Positions 1 to 8,911 of a DNA stretch of 64,000 nucleotides are shown here, one piece after another; the stretch's first letter is position 1; each line of letters begins with the position of its first letter. Origin of the DNA: Bdellovibrionales bacterium (GTDB taxonomy: Bacteria; Bdellovibrionota; Bdellovibrionia; Bdellovibrionales; JAGQZY01); the NCBI GenBank assembly GCA_019750295.1, contig JAIEOS010000002.1, positions 62,001-126,000 on the forward strand, written 5' to 3'. The position numbers were made by a program, and so were the translations under genes. The notes under the pieces were generated by a model, which had not been told where the DNA came from, made no database searches, and saw only the letters and a program-made list of their open reading frames with translations.

Positions 1-1736
1 ACCGCCAGATCGACGAATGGCACTTGAATCTTACCGGATAGCCATTCCTTATTGAGATCGACTTCCAAATTTCCGAGGTATCTGGAGCTCGACAGCGTTC
101 CCTGCATTTTATTGAAGTAAAGAACTCCCGTTTTGAAATTCAGTTTGGTGGATAAATCGCCCAATTTATAGCCATCCAAGGATCCATTTTTTGCATCGAT
201 TTGCATTTCAAAAACGGCCGATTTGGAATTCCCTTGAGTTGATCCTTTGATCGCGGCGACTCCGCCCAGCTCGAGAGCCGATATTTTTTTAATCTCATCC
301 AAACTCAGCTGGGGAGTTTCGAAATCGATGTTAAATCCGGTCTTGTAATTGATAGTTCCAGAGCTTCGTCCTTGGGACGTGGGCGTCTTAAGTGCCACCG
401 TGTAATTGACTTGGTTGGCGTCGACACTGACTGTGCCATCACCGCTAATGCTATCGACAGCTATAATTTGGTTTTTGCCGCTGGAGTTGACTTTCGCATC
501 ATGAGCTTTGAGAGAGCCGGGACATTTGATGTTAAAACTCTTAAAAGTACCCGCGCAAACCACCGAGCCTGTGGCATGGGCATACGCTGGGATATCCTGA
601 CGGATGGCATATTTGAGGTAGTCATGCAGTTCGAACTGCTGAAGGTCGACCTTCACGTCTTGAAACGAGAGTTCGTCTAAGTTCATTTTAAAGTCGGAGA
701 TCAAGGCCTTCACGCCGGGCGAATTCATTCTTACTCTATTGGCGATGACCGTATTTTTTTGGGAATTAAAAATTCCCTCGGCTTGAATTTCGCCGATATG
801 GAAGTTCTCAATGGAAAAGTTCACCAAACTGATATCGGACTGCAGGTTGAACTGGTTGACACCGGCGCTCGTGAGTAGGGTGTCTCCTCGCAACTGACCA
901 TCAATCATAGCAACAGCCGAAAGATCTTCGTTTTTTAAAAATACCTTAAGTAGCGATTCGATTTTTCGAATATTGGTTTGTAAGCGGACATTGATATTCG
1001 AAGAAACAATTTTTTTCTTTTTGAGATCATGCTGAGTAGAGCCCGATGCCAGAATAAAGGAATTTTTTTCTTGGAATTTAAAATCCGAAAGCACGAGATT
1101 TTTGTTTGTAAGGAAGAACTGGGTCTCGAAAGCCGCTTTTTCAGTCACACCTTCCTTATTGGAAGTGACGGTGAGGCTTTCGGTTTTAAGTTTACACATA
1201 ATGCTACGAATATCGTTAACAACTTTGGCGTTGAGCTTAACCGCAAATACTTTGTAGGTGCCAGAGGGCACCTTAAATGTAAGATCCAGATCTGTTTCTG
1301 AAAGATCCAGCTGCTGGATGGGTATGGAATTGAGTATTTTATCTAAATCAATCACCGATTCGCCTTGGGTCTCATTGGGGATGTTGGCGATCACGGCCGT
1401 GTTGTGAATCGCGAGCTTTTTGATTGTAAAGCGACCCCACAAAAGATGAAAAAGATTCGGTTGGAGCCGAATGGATTCGATTTTGATAGGTTTAATTTTT
1501 GATGCCATTTCTTTTTTGGGATCAATGACGATGTTCTGAACGGCCAGCGAAACCGGTAAAAGTTGTACGCTCGTGGATTCGATTTGAATATTTACTGGAA
1601 GATTCTCTTTCGCATACTTTTCAATCTCTAGACGTACAATGGTGTCCAACTTTTCGAAATGCCATGAGGAGAGAGCGGCCACCAGCAACCCAATACAAAG
1701 CGCGAGAAAAAGAGCGGAGAAGATTTTTTTCTTCAC
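1..1736 (-). CDS. AsmA/TamB-like membrane-anchored protein, C-terminal part off the window
   Basis: The frame is open on the minus strand from a GTG at 1736 to the window edge, about 578 codons. The first residues (VKKKIFSALFLAL...) form one membrane anchor of about 20 residues. A long beta-rich region follows, with repeating short segments such as LAVQNIVID, IESIRLQPN and FTIKKLAIHNTAVIANI. This pattern is typical of AsmA/TamB/DUF748-type proteins, which lie in the periplasm and are linked to lipid transport or outer membrane assembly; the role here is inferred. The GTG start overlaps the stop of the upstream gene (GTGA, 1733-1736), which points to translational coupling and supports this start. 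Only the N-terminal part is present, so total length and C-terminal domain are unknown. Confidence 0.6.
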   Translation of the reverse strand, partial: MKKKIFSALFLALCIGLLVAALSSWHFEKLDTIVRLEIEKYAKENLPVNIQIESTSVQLLPVSLAVQNIVIDPKKEMASKIKPIKIESIRLQPNLFHLLWGRFTIKKLAIHNTAVIANIPNETQGESVIDLDKILNSIPIQQLDLSETDLDLTFKVPSGTYKVFAVKLNAKVVNDIRSIMCKLKTESLTVTSNKEGVTEKAAFETQFFLTNKNLVLSDFKFQEKNSFILASGSTQHDLKKKKIVSSNINVRLQTNIRKIESLLKVFLKNEDLSAVAMIDGQLRGDTLLTSAGVNQFNLQSDISLVNFSIENFHIGEIQAEGIFNSQKNTVIANRVRMNSPGVKALISDFKMNLDELSFQDVKVDLQQFELHDYLKYAIRQDIPAYAHATGSVVCAGTFKSFNIKCPGSLKAHDAKVNSSGKNQIIAVDSISGDGTVSVDANQVNYTVALKTPTSQGRSSGTINYKTGFNIDFETPQLSLDEIKKISALELGGVAAIKGSTQGNSKSAVFEMQIDAKNGSLDGYKLGDLSTKLNFKTGVLYFNKMQGTLSSSRYLGNLEVDLNKEWLSGKIQVPFVDLA

Positions 1737-2743
1737 TTCTCGTTCTCCCAATCGCTTAAAAGAGTCACTGCCGATTTAAATTGCGGGCGAATCTTTACAA
1801 TGTTTCTCAAAACTTGGAGAGCCTCGGCCTTGTGACCCATGCCGTGCAAAACGAGCGCATGGTAGTACATCATAGAAAAAGAGGAGTCGGCTTCCTCAAG
1901 TCGTACCCCTTTAAGGCGGTTGATGGCGCTCATCGCGCGGACAAATTTTTCGGCTTCGATGCTGATGATGATTTCGTACCAGATGAGTCGAACATCTCCA
2001 GTTCTGTCGGCCTCGATAATTTGGAAAGCTTCGTCATAAAAATCCATGTGGTAAAACATAACCGTGAGATCGACGGCCATTTGAGGGTTCTTTTTTACTT
2101 TTTCCAGAGCCTGCTTGAGGAGTCGGGCGCGAAGTTCATCGTCAATATGTTGCGGGGATGCAGTCAGGCGAATATCGTTGGCCATTTCTTTTTTGGACGT
2201 GGCGCGAGCAATCACCTGGCGGGCTTGAAACTCTTTTTCCTGACTTAGAATTTTTAAGACTTGCTCGTCGTTGGGATAATTTCTGATCAACTCGTTGAGG
2301 ATCTTCAGTCGCGGCTCTTTGAGTCCTTGTTGTTTTGCAAATTCCAAAGATTTGAGCAACTCGTCTCTCTTTTGATCAAAATTCAAAAGCACAGTCTGTT
2401 TCGTTTCATCCCAGAGTTGCGAGAGTCGGGAATGGTTGACGCGAAACTTGGCAAATTCCTGAGTCGATACTCCCGAACTGAGAAATGCTGCAAGCTCATC
2501 TTCATTGAGGAGGTTCACCCGAATCAGGATTGTAAAAAGTTGAGTCCAGGGAATCATTGGATCTTCGGAGTTCATTTCTAACCGAAGGACAGTGAGAAAT
2601 GTTTTGTACTGTTTGGCATTGTACAAAAAATAAAAAATTTCTTTTTTCTGTTTCCGAGAAATGTTGTCCCAACACAGGCGTAAAAATTCAGCGGGGTTCG
2701 CCGGCGAGTGAAGCAGTTGAATGATGACCAAATTGGGAGCCAC
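1733..2743 (-). CDS. TPR-like helical repeat protein
   Basis: This 336-residue protein is almost wholly alpha-helical by composition. Its C-terminal third contains TPR-like helix pairs, such as a segment ending in HALVLHGMGHKAEALQVL followed by a hydrophobic/charged helix. It has no signal peptide, membrane segment or catalytic motif that I can see, so it is probably a cytoplasmic scaffold or adaptor. It lies upstream of, and overlaps by four bases, the AsmA-like gene, so the two are probably co-transcribed. An AT-rich stretch just upstream (around 2778-2792) could hold the promoter. I cannot name the family beyond a general repeat protein. Confidence 0.7.
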   Translation of the reverse strand: MAPNLVIIQLLHSPANPAEFLRLCWDNISRKQKKEIFYFLYNAKQYKTFLTVLRLEMNSEDPMIPWTQLFTILIRVNLLNEDELAAFLSSGVSTQEFAKFRVNHSRLSQLWDETKQTVLLNFDQKRDELLKSLEFAKQQGLKEPRLKILNELIRNYPNDEQVLKILSQEKEFQARQVIARATSKKEMANDIRLTASPQHIDDELRARLLKQALEKVKKNPQMAVDLTVMFYHMDFYDEAFQIIEADRTGDVRLIWYEIIISIEAEKFVRAMSAINRLKGVRLEEADSSFSMMYYHALVLHGMGHKAEALQVLRNIVKIRPQFKSAVTLLSDWENEK

Positions 2744-3023
2744 AGTTGTTCCTAGACGCTGATCGAGTTGTTTCTCTATAGTATATTATCGGCTAGCGTC
2801 ATAAAATTGGGGAGATTTCTCGCCGAGATCACAACCTTTCTCTAGCAAAATTCATAACTTAGATAGGCAAAAAAAGCCTCTGTTCGAACGTCCTAGCTCG
2901 ACCGTGCAAAGTCTAAATTTTTACGACTAAGTGCCGGAGAAAACTGGCCGAACAGCCAGTCCAAGTTGGTTTCTATTTTGATTCGCTAGAAGAAAGTCGA
3001 GGGATTTCCCTCAAGATGACAAC

Positions 3024-3590
3024 TTATTTAATGTTCGCTCGTTCGATATATTCACCGGTGCGAGTATCGATCTTAAGGCGGTCACCTTCAGCCACATGAA
3101 GCGGCACTTGCACCACGTACCCTGTTTCGAGAGTGGCGGGCTTAAAGGTTCCCGTTACGGTGTTCCCTTTAAATCCAGGGTCTGTTTGAATCACATGAAG
3201 ATAAACAGAGTTTGGCGCATCGACACCGATGGCGCGACCGTTGAAAAATAAAATCGTAACTTCTAAGTTTTCCGTCAGATAATTTTTAGTATCGCCAACA
3301 GCATCTTCATGCATCACGTGTTGCTCGAAATTTTCTTTTTCCATAAACACGTAGCCGGCCTCTTCTTTGTAAAGATATGTGCAATCTTTGGTCATCACAT
3401 CAGGAACTTCAAATTTTTCGCCGGATTTATAAGTTTTTTCGAGGTTGGTTCCCGTAATCATGTTTTTTAATTTAGTACGCGTGAATTGATTCCCTTTTCC
3501 TGGCTTCACGTGCTGGAAATCAACGATGGAGTAAGGTTGCCCATCGAGTAAAATTTTAAGGCCTTTTTTAAAATCAGACGTACTGTACAT
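3024..3590 (-). CDS. efp: Translation elongation factor P
   Basis: EF-P binds stalled ribosomes between the P and E sites and helps form peptide bonds at polyproline stretches. The 188-residue length and three-domain pattern match the family: a KOW-like domain I (about 1-65), OB domain II (about 66-125) and a C-terminal OB domain III with the conserved TVTGTFKPATLETG region. The tip of domain I reads PGKGNQF, placing a lysine at residue 32 where many EF-P proteins are modified. This suggests an EpmA-type lysylation system, but no epmA or epmB is in the window. The gene follows the TPR gene on the same strand after 54 bases and may be co-transcribed with it. A weak 5-bp hairpin (2999-3012) lies just past the stop. 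Confidence 0.97.
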   Translation of the reverse strand: MYSTSDFKKGLKILLDGQPYSIVDFQHVKPGKGNQFTRTKLKNMITGTNLEKTYKSGEKFEVPDVMTKDCTYLYKEEAGYVFMEKENFEQHVMHEDAVGDTKNYLTENLEVTILFFNGRAIGVDAPNSVYLHVIQTDPGFKGNTVTGTFKPATLETGYVVQVPLHVAEGDRLKIDTRTGEYIERANIK

Positions 3591-3644
3591 GATACTTCCT
3601 TGAATATATTGAATTCTCTATTTGTCTTGAGAGAGGGGAGTTGG

Positions 3645-4367
3645 TCAACTCTGGCGTGCCAATTCAATGCGTCGTAATAGTCGCGAAAGCAGCCTTTTTT
3701 TGATCTGGAGCACGTCCATTTGGAGATTGAGGTTATCTTTGGCCTCATCGGATTGAAACTCGTTGATCACATTGAGTTGATGTTGGAGCACGTCGGAATC
3801 GGGCCATTTCTGTAGAGCCATCTTGGTGTATTTTTCGGCCTTCTCAATCTCATTACGCACGATTAAAGCTTCGATAAACGCGGCCACGCTTTCCGGCTGA
3901 CTATGGGCGATCAACGATGAGTCTTCCGAGGGAGGGAAGGACTTTTCGCTGTAATTTTGAGCTTCGAGATACTCCCAGGTGCTGATAAATTTTTGAGCAG
4001 CTTCATCCTCAGGGCTTAAGAAAAGGACATATTTATAACTCTTGAGGGCCTCGGCGTATTGGTTCAGTTTGATCAGGCTGAGGGCGTTTAATTTGTGAGC
4101 GAGAATGTTATCCGGCTTGAGCGTAATGGCCTTTTTAAAGGTTTGCGAGGCCTCGTCATAGCGCTTCAATTCAAAAAGAATTTTACCGAGAGCCACCAAG
4201 CCTGAGGGGTATTCCGGGTTGTACTTCACCCCTTTTTCGCAAATCTCCAGCGCCTGCTGTAAAAGTCCCATTTTGCGATAGGATTCGGCCAGCGGCGCAA
4301 AAACTTTCGCTGCGGGCTCGCGCATTAAGATCAACTGGTATTCTTCGATGACTTTTTCGGAAAGCAT
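3645..4367 (-). CDS. Tetratricopeptide repeat protein
   Basis: This protein of 240 residues has clear TPR units in its first 150 residues, with helix pairs such as PAAKVFAPLAESYRKMGLLQ, PSGLVALGKILFELKRYDEA and ILAHKLNALSLIKLNQYAEA. A charged, less regular second half includes another TPR-like pair. TPRs bind partner proteins; no enzymatic domain is visible. I place the start at the ATG at 4367 (MLSEKVIEEYQ) rather than an in-frame start at 4409, which would add 14 residues with no repeat character and crowd the divergent ruvC promoter. The gene runs toward efp and is divergent from ruvC. Its partner cannot be read from the sequence. Confidence 0.85.
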   Translation of the reverse strand: MLSEKVIEEYQLILMREPAAKVFAPLAESYRKMGLLQQALEICEKGVKYNPEYPSGLVALGKILFELKRYDEASQTFKKAITLKPDNILAHKLNALSLIKLNQYAEALKSYKYVLFLSPEDEAAQKFISTWEYLEAQNYSEKSFPPSEDSSLIAHSQPESVAAFIEALIVRNEIEKAEKYTKMALQKWPDSDVLQHQLNVINEFQSDEAKDNLNLQMDVLQIKKRLLSRLLRRIELARQS

Positions 4368-4459
4368 TAGAGTCAGAATGACATGAGTTGCGCGATCCCT
4401 CAATCCCAAATCCTTGTTTTCCCCCGAAAAACACTGGTAAGGTAGACCCCTGGAGGCCT

Positions 4460-4978
4460 ATGATAATTTTGGGAATTGACCCAGGCACGCAGGTTTTGGG
4501 TTACGGGGCGATCGAGAAAACGGGAAGTAAAATCTCCTACGTGGATCACGGCTTTCTTCGCATCAAGCAAAAAGCGGATTTCGTTCCGCGCTTATCGATC
4601 ATGGCGCAAATGGTCTCGGACATGGTCGCCAAAATTAAGCCCGACATCCTTGTCATCGAAAAGATCTTTTTAGGACGCAATGTAGACAGTGCGTTTAAAT
4701 TGGGTCATATAAGAGGGATCTGTATTTTCGAAGGGCAAAAGCTCGGGGCCGAGATTGTGGAGTACTCGCCACGCTCAGTGAAGCTGGGGATTACCGGCTC
4801 GGGGAGTGCATCGAAAGAGCAGGTGCAAATGTTGCTCTATTCACAGTTAAATATTCGCAACACCGCACGGGCCGAAATAACGAACACCGATGCCTCTGAT
4901 GGGCTCGCTTTAGCGTTTCATCACGCCGGGCAAATGGATGTTCTCCGAAAACTCAGAGGGTCGGGAGTGGAATTATGA
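4460..4978 (+). CDS. ruvC: Holliday junction resolvase RuvC
   Basis: RuvC is the endonuclease that cuts Holliday junctions in the RuvABC complex at the end of homologous recombination. The protein is 172 residues, a normal length. It opens MIILGIDPGTQ, with the first active-site aspartate at residue 7; LVIEKIF supplies the catalytic glutamate, and TDASDGLALA near the C-terminus supplies the last acidic pair. I choose the ATG at 4460 because the family starts just before the IDPG motif and GGAGG lies at 4452-4456, though only three bases away. The stop overlaps the ruvA start (ATGA, 4975-4978), the first link in a tightly coupled ruvC-ruvA-ruvB-lpxC run. Confidence 0.97.
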   Translation: MIILGIDPGTQVLGYGAIEKTGSKISYVDHGFLRIKQKADFVPRLSIMAQMVSDMVAKIKPDILVIEKIFLGRNVDSAFKLGHIRGICIFEGQKLGAEIVEYSPRSVKLGITGSGSASKEQVQMLLYSQLNIRNTARAEITNTDASDGLALAFHHAGQMDVLRKLRGSGVEL

Positions 4979-5544
4979 TTGGATATGTCTCAGGAGCCGT
5001 TAAATTTATCGAAGCCAACAATGTCATTATCGATGTGAACGGCGTCGGCTACGAACTCACGTGTTCGGCGAACACTTTGATGGACACCAAAAAAGATGGC
5101 AGCATGGCGCTTTGGGTTTACACCCATGTGCGCGAAGATGCCTTACAGCTTTACGGTTTTTCTTCCAAGGTGGAGAAAAAACTTTTCGAAAGCCTGCTTA
5201 AAGTGAACGGCATCGGGCCTAAGATGGCGGTGACGATTCTCTCTGGGGCTTCGCTGGATAAAATCATCGATGCGATCGAATCCAAAGACATCAAAACCTT
5301 AACCGCTTTCCCGAAAGTGGGTAAAAAAATTGCCGAGCAAATGATTCTGACTCTGAAAGGCCAGCTTGTTCTCGATGAGTCCAAATCTCCGCAAGCGCAA
5401 GCTCACGAGGATGTTCATTCGGCATTGATCAATTTAGGTTTCCGCAGTGCCGACGTTCAAAATGTGCTCAAAGACTTAGGCGGCGATATGACGTTCGAAG
5501 ATAAACTTCGCAAAGCTCTTTCGACGTTGGGAGGTCATCGATGA
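4975..5544 (+). CDS. ruvA: Holliday junction branch migration protein RuvA
   Basis: RuvA binds the four-way junction as a tetramer and loads the RuvB motor. The 189 residues show the expected OB-fold domain I ([20 protein letters not shown]), a helix-hairpin-helix domain II with [15 protein letters not shown] and [13 protein letters not shown], and a C-terminal domain III that contacts RuvB (about 145-189, [13 protein letters not shown]). Start and stop both overlap the neighbours by four bases (ATGA at 4975 and 5541), so ruvC, ruvA and ruvB are almost certainly translated from one message. Nothing is missing or unusual. Confidence 0.97.
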   Translation: MIGYVSGAVKFIEANNVIIDVNGVGYELTCSANTLMDTKKDGSMALWVYTHVREDALQLYGFSSKVEKKLFESLLKVNGIGPKMAVTILSGASLDKIIDAIESKDIKTLTAFPKVGKKIAEQMILTLKGQLVLDESKSPQAQAHEDVHSALINLGFRSADVQNVLKDLGGDMTFEDKLRKALSTLGGHR

Positions 5545-6548
5545 TCGAAAACGAATTTCGCGACGAATTGACCGATCCGCATCGAGAAGATGGGGACCGC
5601 TATTGGGAAAACACCCTTCGTCCCCATCAGTTTGATGAATTTCCAGGTCAAAAGAACATCGTCGAAAAATTGCGAATTTATATTCAAGCGGCCAAAAAGC
5701 GCTCCGAGCCTTTAGATCACGTCCTTTTGAGTGGACCTCCCGGGTTGGGGAAAACAACTTTGGCGCATTTGATTGCGACGGAAATGGGCGTGGAATTAAA
5801 AACCACCAGCGGTCCGGCCCTTGATAAAAAAGGCGATCTTGCCGCCATCCTCACGAGCCTCCAGCCTTTCTCCATTTTGTTTATCGATGAAATTCATCGT
5901 TTGCATCGCACCGTTGAAGAATATCTCTACAGTGCCATGGAAGATTTTTATGTGGATATCATCACCGGCGAGGGCTTGGGAGCTCGTTCGATGAAGTTTA
6001 AACTGGCGCCGTTTACGCTGATCGGAGCCACCACGCGTTCGGGATTGCTAAACGCTCCGTTTCGCGATCGTTTTGGTATTGCCGAGCGTTTAAGTTTCTA
6101 CGACAAATCTCAACTTCAATTGATTCTCGGTCGTTCGGCAAAATTGATTAATGTCGATTTGACAGAGGAGGGGAGTTACGAAATTGCCAGTCGCAGTCGC
6201 GGAACTCCTCGGATTGCCAATCGATTGCTTCGTCGAGTGCGAGATTTTGCCGAGGTGGAAAACTACGGAAAAATCACTCAGGAGTTGGCCCAAAAAGCTC
6301 TCAACCGCATGGAAGTGGACAGCATGGGTCTTGACGAAATGGATCGAAAAATTCTTTCCGTGATACTCTATAAATTTAACGGCGGCCCCGTGGGCTTAGA
6401 GACTTTGTCCGCCGCTTTGGCCGAAGACAAAGGCACTTTGGAAGAAGTGTACGAGCCGTTTTTAATTCAAGAAGGTTTATTGCAAAAAACTCCGCGCGGT
6501 CGCATGACGACGGATCTTGCAAAATCCCATTGCGCGCCGGAGATATAA
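5541..6548 (+). CDS. ruvB: Holliday junction branch migration ATPase RuvB
   Basis: RuvB is the AAA+ ring helicase that drives branch migration on RuvA-bound junctions. Its 335 residues are normal for the family. The Walker A motif GPPGLGKTT is near residues 65-73, Walker B is LFIDEIHR, and sensor motif GATTRSG and the arginine finger region NAPFRDRFG follow. The C-terminal winged helix (about 260-335) ends near the family motif TPRGRM. The start overlaps ruvA (ATGA). The stop at 6546-6548 is one base ahead of the TTG start of lpxC, so the recombination and lipid A genes are physically coupled. Confidence 0.97.
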   Translation: MIENEFRDELTDPHREDGDRYWENTLRPHQFDEFPGQKNIVEKLRIYIQAAKKRSEPLDHVLLSGPPGLGKTTLAHLIATEMGVELKTTSGPALDKKGDLAAILTSLQPFSILFIDEIHRLHRTVEEYLYSAMEDFYVDIITGEGLGARSMKFKLAPFTLIGATTRSGLLNAPFRDRFGIAERLSFYDKSQLQLILGRSAKLINVDLTEEGSYEIASRSRGTPRIANRLLRRVRDFAEVENYGKITQELAQKALNRMEVDSMGLDEMDRKILSVILYKFNGGPVGLETLSAALAEDKGTLEEVYEPFLIQEGLLQKTPRGRMTTDLAKSHCAPEI

Positions 6549-6549
6549 A

Positions 6550-7452
6550 TTGTTCTTACAGCAGACTTTAAGAAAAAAAGTAACCGTTAAAGGGATTGGC
6601 CTTCACACTGGAGCGCCCTCTGAAATTTCCTTTTGTCCCGCACCTCCCAACACGGGAATATTTTTTGTTCGTCGGGATTTACCCAATTGCCCCTCGGTGC
6701 CCGTACTGGCGAAGCACGTCAAAGCGACGGCCTACGCCACGACATTAGGAAATCAATTTTTCGCGGTGTCCACGGTGGAGCACTGTTTGTCCTCTCTTAC
6801 AGCACTTCGAATCGACAATTTGTACATTGAACTGACGGGCCCCGAGATCCCTATTTGTGACGGAAGTGCTCATTACTTTTACGAGGAGCTCGAAAAAGTG
6901 GGAGTGGTGGAACAGGATGAGCCGCGCAAGTACATCTTTGTCCAAAAACCCATTTACGTCGGTAGCGAAGAGAAGCATGCTTACGTGCTCCCTTATAACG
7001 GACTCCGAGTGACGTGCACGATCGATTTTCCTCACCGGGCGATCGGCCTGCAGACCATGGACATCGACGTCAACCAGGCCACCTTTTCTAAAGATATTTC
7101 AAAAGCGCGGACGTTTGGGTTTTTAAAAGATGTAGAATCTTTACGCCAACGGGGATTAGCACTGGGGGGCAGTTTGGATAACGCCATAGTGCTCGATGAT
7201 GAGGCGATCCTCAACACCGATGGTCTGCGCTTTGATAATGAATTCGTTCGCCATAAAATTCTCGACGCTTTAGGTGATTTGATGACCTTGGGGCGCCCAC
7301 TAATGGGGCACTTGGTGCTTTATAAGGCCGGCCACGATCTCATGAACCAACTCGCCCTTAAAATTTTGGAATCCAAGGACTCTTACCGACTCATTGATCT
7401 CGGGCGGGAGACTCCACAAACGCTACCGTTTCAGATTCCTTTTCGGGGTTGA
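6550..7452 (+). CDS. lpxC: UDP-3-O-acyl-N-acetylglucosamine deacetylase LpxC
   Basis: LpxC is the zinc deacetylase of the committed step of lipid A synthesis, so the organism makes an LPS-type outer membrane. I choose the TTG at 6550. GGAGA sits at 6539-6543 with a 6-base spacer, the protein then starts with the family pattern FLQQTLRKKVTVKGIGLHTG, and the zinc ligands fall at H78, H235 and D239, within a few residues of the E. coli positions. An in-frame upstream start at 6517 would overlap ruvB and add residues without family support. Active-site motifs TVEHCLSS and HKILDALGD are intact. The gene follows ruvB after one base and is probably in the same transcript. Confidence 0.95.
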   Translation: MFLQQTLRKKVTVKGIGLHTGAPSEISFCPAPPNTGIFFVRRDLPNCPSVPVLAKHVKATAYATTLGNQFFAVSTVEHCLSSLTALRIDNLYIELTGPEIPICDGSAHYFYEELEKVGVVEQDEPRKYIFVQKPIYVGSEEKHAYVLPYNGLRVTCTIDFPHRAIGLQTMDIDVNQATFSKDISKARTFGFLKDVESLRQRGLALGGSLDNAIVLDDEAILNTDGLRFDNEFVRHKILDALGDLMTLGRPLMGHLVLYKAGHDLMNQLALKILESKDSYRLIDLGRETPQTLPFQIPFRG

Positions 7453-7525
7453 CGGAGGGTCACTCCTCCTCTAATTTCTCTCCCGAAAGAGCCATCATAG
7501 TGTATTTTTACACCCGGGAGGGGTT

Positions 7526-8638
7526 ATGATTATTGGAGTACCTAAGGAAATTAAAATCAGTGAAAACCGCGTGGGCTTAACCGAAGCCGGCGTTAAACAA
7601 CTGGTGGCCGAAGGCCATCAACTGTTTGTTCAAAAAGACGCGGGTGTGGGATCGATGATCTCTAACGAAGATTACATTCGTGCCGGCGCAAAAATTCTCA
7701 ACACGGCCGAAGAGATTTATCAAAAAGCAGAAATGATCATCAAAGTGAAGGAGCCCCTTCCTCCCGAATATAATTTGATGAAGGAAAACCAAATTCTTTA
7801 CACCTATCTTCATCTCGCGGCCGAGCCCGAGCTGACAAAAGTTCTTTGTGAGCGCAAAGTGAAAGCGGTCGCCTACGAGACGATCGAAGACAACAACGGC
7901 ACTCTTCCTTTGTTAACTCCGATGAGCGAAGTGGCAGGTCGCATGGCCACTCAAGTGGGCGCTTTTTATCTTCAAAAAGATAAAGGCGGAAAAGGAATCC
8001 TTCTCGGCGGAGTCACGGGCGTCAATCGCGGTAAAGTGACTGTGATCGGCGGTGGTGTTGTCGGTATCAACGCTGCAAAAATGGCGGTGGGTCTCGGCGC
8101 CGAGGTGACGATCCTCGATGTGAACCATGCTCGTTTAGCTTATTTGGATGATGTCTTCCAGGGCCGCATTACTACACTTTATTCGAATGTTAAGAATATC
8201 GAAGACTCTGTGATTGCATCCGATCTTGTGGTTGGAGCTGTTTTGATTCCAGGACGAAAAGCTCCGCATCTTGTGACTCGTCAGATGATCTCCAAAATGT
8301 CTCCGGGCAGCGTGGTGGTCGACGTTGCAGTTGATCAAGGGGGATGTATCGAAACGTGTAAGCCGACGAGCCACGTGAATCCTACATTCGAAGTGGATGG
8401 AGTGATCCACTACTGCGTACCGAATATGCCAGGTGTGGTCGCAAGAACTTCAACCTACGCATTGAACAACGCCACTTTTAAGTACGGGTCTATGATCGCG
8501 CAAATGGGTCTAGAAGACGCGCTTCAAAAGTCGCCGAACCTTGTTAAAGGCGTCAATTGCTACAAAGGACACGTGGTGTACGAACCCGTCGCTCGCGATT
8601 TGGGTATGAACTACAAATCTTTAACAAGCTTACTTTAA
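7526..8638 (+). CDS. ald: Alanine dehydrogenase
   Basis: This enzyme interconverts L-alanine and pyruvate plus ammonia using NAD(H). The 370-residue protein starts with the family signature [19 protein letters not shown], has the substrate-binding [12 protein letters not shown] stretch, and a Rossmann segment [28 protein letters not shown] (given here only for its glycine-rich GGGVVG turn). The C-terminal [18 protein letters not shown] is also typical. A strong ribosome site (GGGAGGGG) lies just before the ATG. It is separated from lpxC by 73 bases, which include a short hairpin around 7498-7512, so it may have its own promoter. In an amino-acid-consuming bacterium it would feed alanine carbon to pyruvate; that role is inferred. 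Confidence 0.96.
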   Translation: MIIGVPKEIKISENRVGLTEAGVKQLVAEGHQLFVQKDAGVGSMISNEDYIRAGAKILNTAEEIYQKAEMIIKVKEPLPPEYNLMKENQILYTYLHLAAEPELTKVLCERKVKAVAYETIEDNNGTLPLLTPMSEVAGRMATQVGAFYLQKDKGGKGILLGGVTGVNRGKVTVIGGGVVGINAAKMAVGLGAEVTILDVNHARLAYLDDVFQGRITTLYSNVKNIEDSVIASDLVVGAVLIPGRKAPHLVTRQMISKMSPGSVVVDVAVDQGGCIETCKPTSHVNPTFEVDGVIHYCVPNMPGVVARTSTYALNNATFKYGSMIAQMGLEDALQKSPNLVKGVNCYKGHVVYEPVARDLGMNYKSLTSLL

Positions 8639-8658
8639 TTCGAGAAGAGAGCTCACCA

Positions 8659-8910
8659 GTGATTCACTTAGAGGCCGGTATTTACGTCCGAGTACAAGAG
8701 TCAGAGGGAGCTCCTCGTCCTAAACCACTGGAGTCCGGTTTTTCATTAGACCGGGCTTACCGAGTCATGGGCATTTTTAATCCGTCCGAAACATCCGAAG
8801 CTTTTCTTATTTTGAGCAATGATCGCGATGAAATATGGTTTATCTCCAATCGCCACGTTCGGGTGGCCTTTATTAAAAAAGATTCCGAAGAGACCACGAT
8901 CAAAATCTAA
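8659..8910 (+). CDS. Small conserved-looking protein of unknown function
   Basis: I read an 83-residue protein from the GTG at 8659, which follows ald by 20 bases. An earlier in-frame start would lie inside ald. The protein (VIHLEAGIYVRVQESEGAPR at the start) is rich in beta-strand-forming residues and ends in DEIWFISNRHVRVAFIKKDS. It has no signal peptide or membrane segment. It may be a small beta-fold protein. The GTG has only a weak purine-rich upstream stretch, so translation may depend on coupling to ald. I do not recognise the family. Confidence 0.55.
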   Translation: MIHLEAGIYVRVQESEGAPRPKPLESGFSLDRAYRVMGIFNPSETSEAFLILSNDRDEIWFISNRHVRVAFIKKDSEETTIKI

Positions 8911-8911
8911 T

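Noticed and set aside
372-1301. Two plus-strand frames near the left edge (372-680, 1029-1301)
   Set aside because: They lie opposite an unbroken minus-strand frame with a clear membrane anchor and coupling to its neighbour; they are shadows of it.
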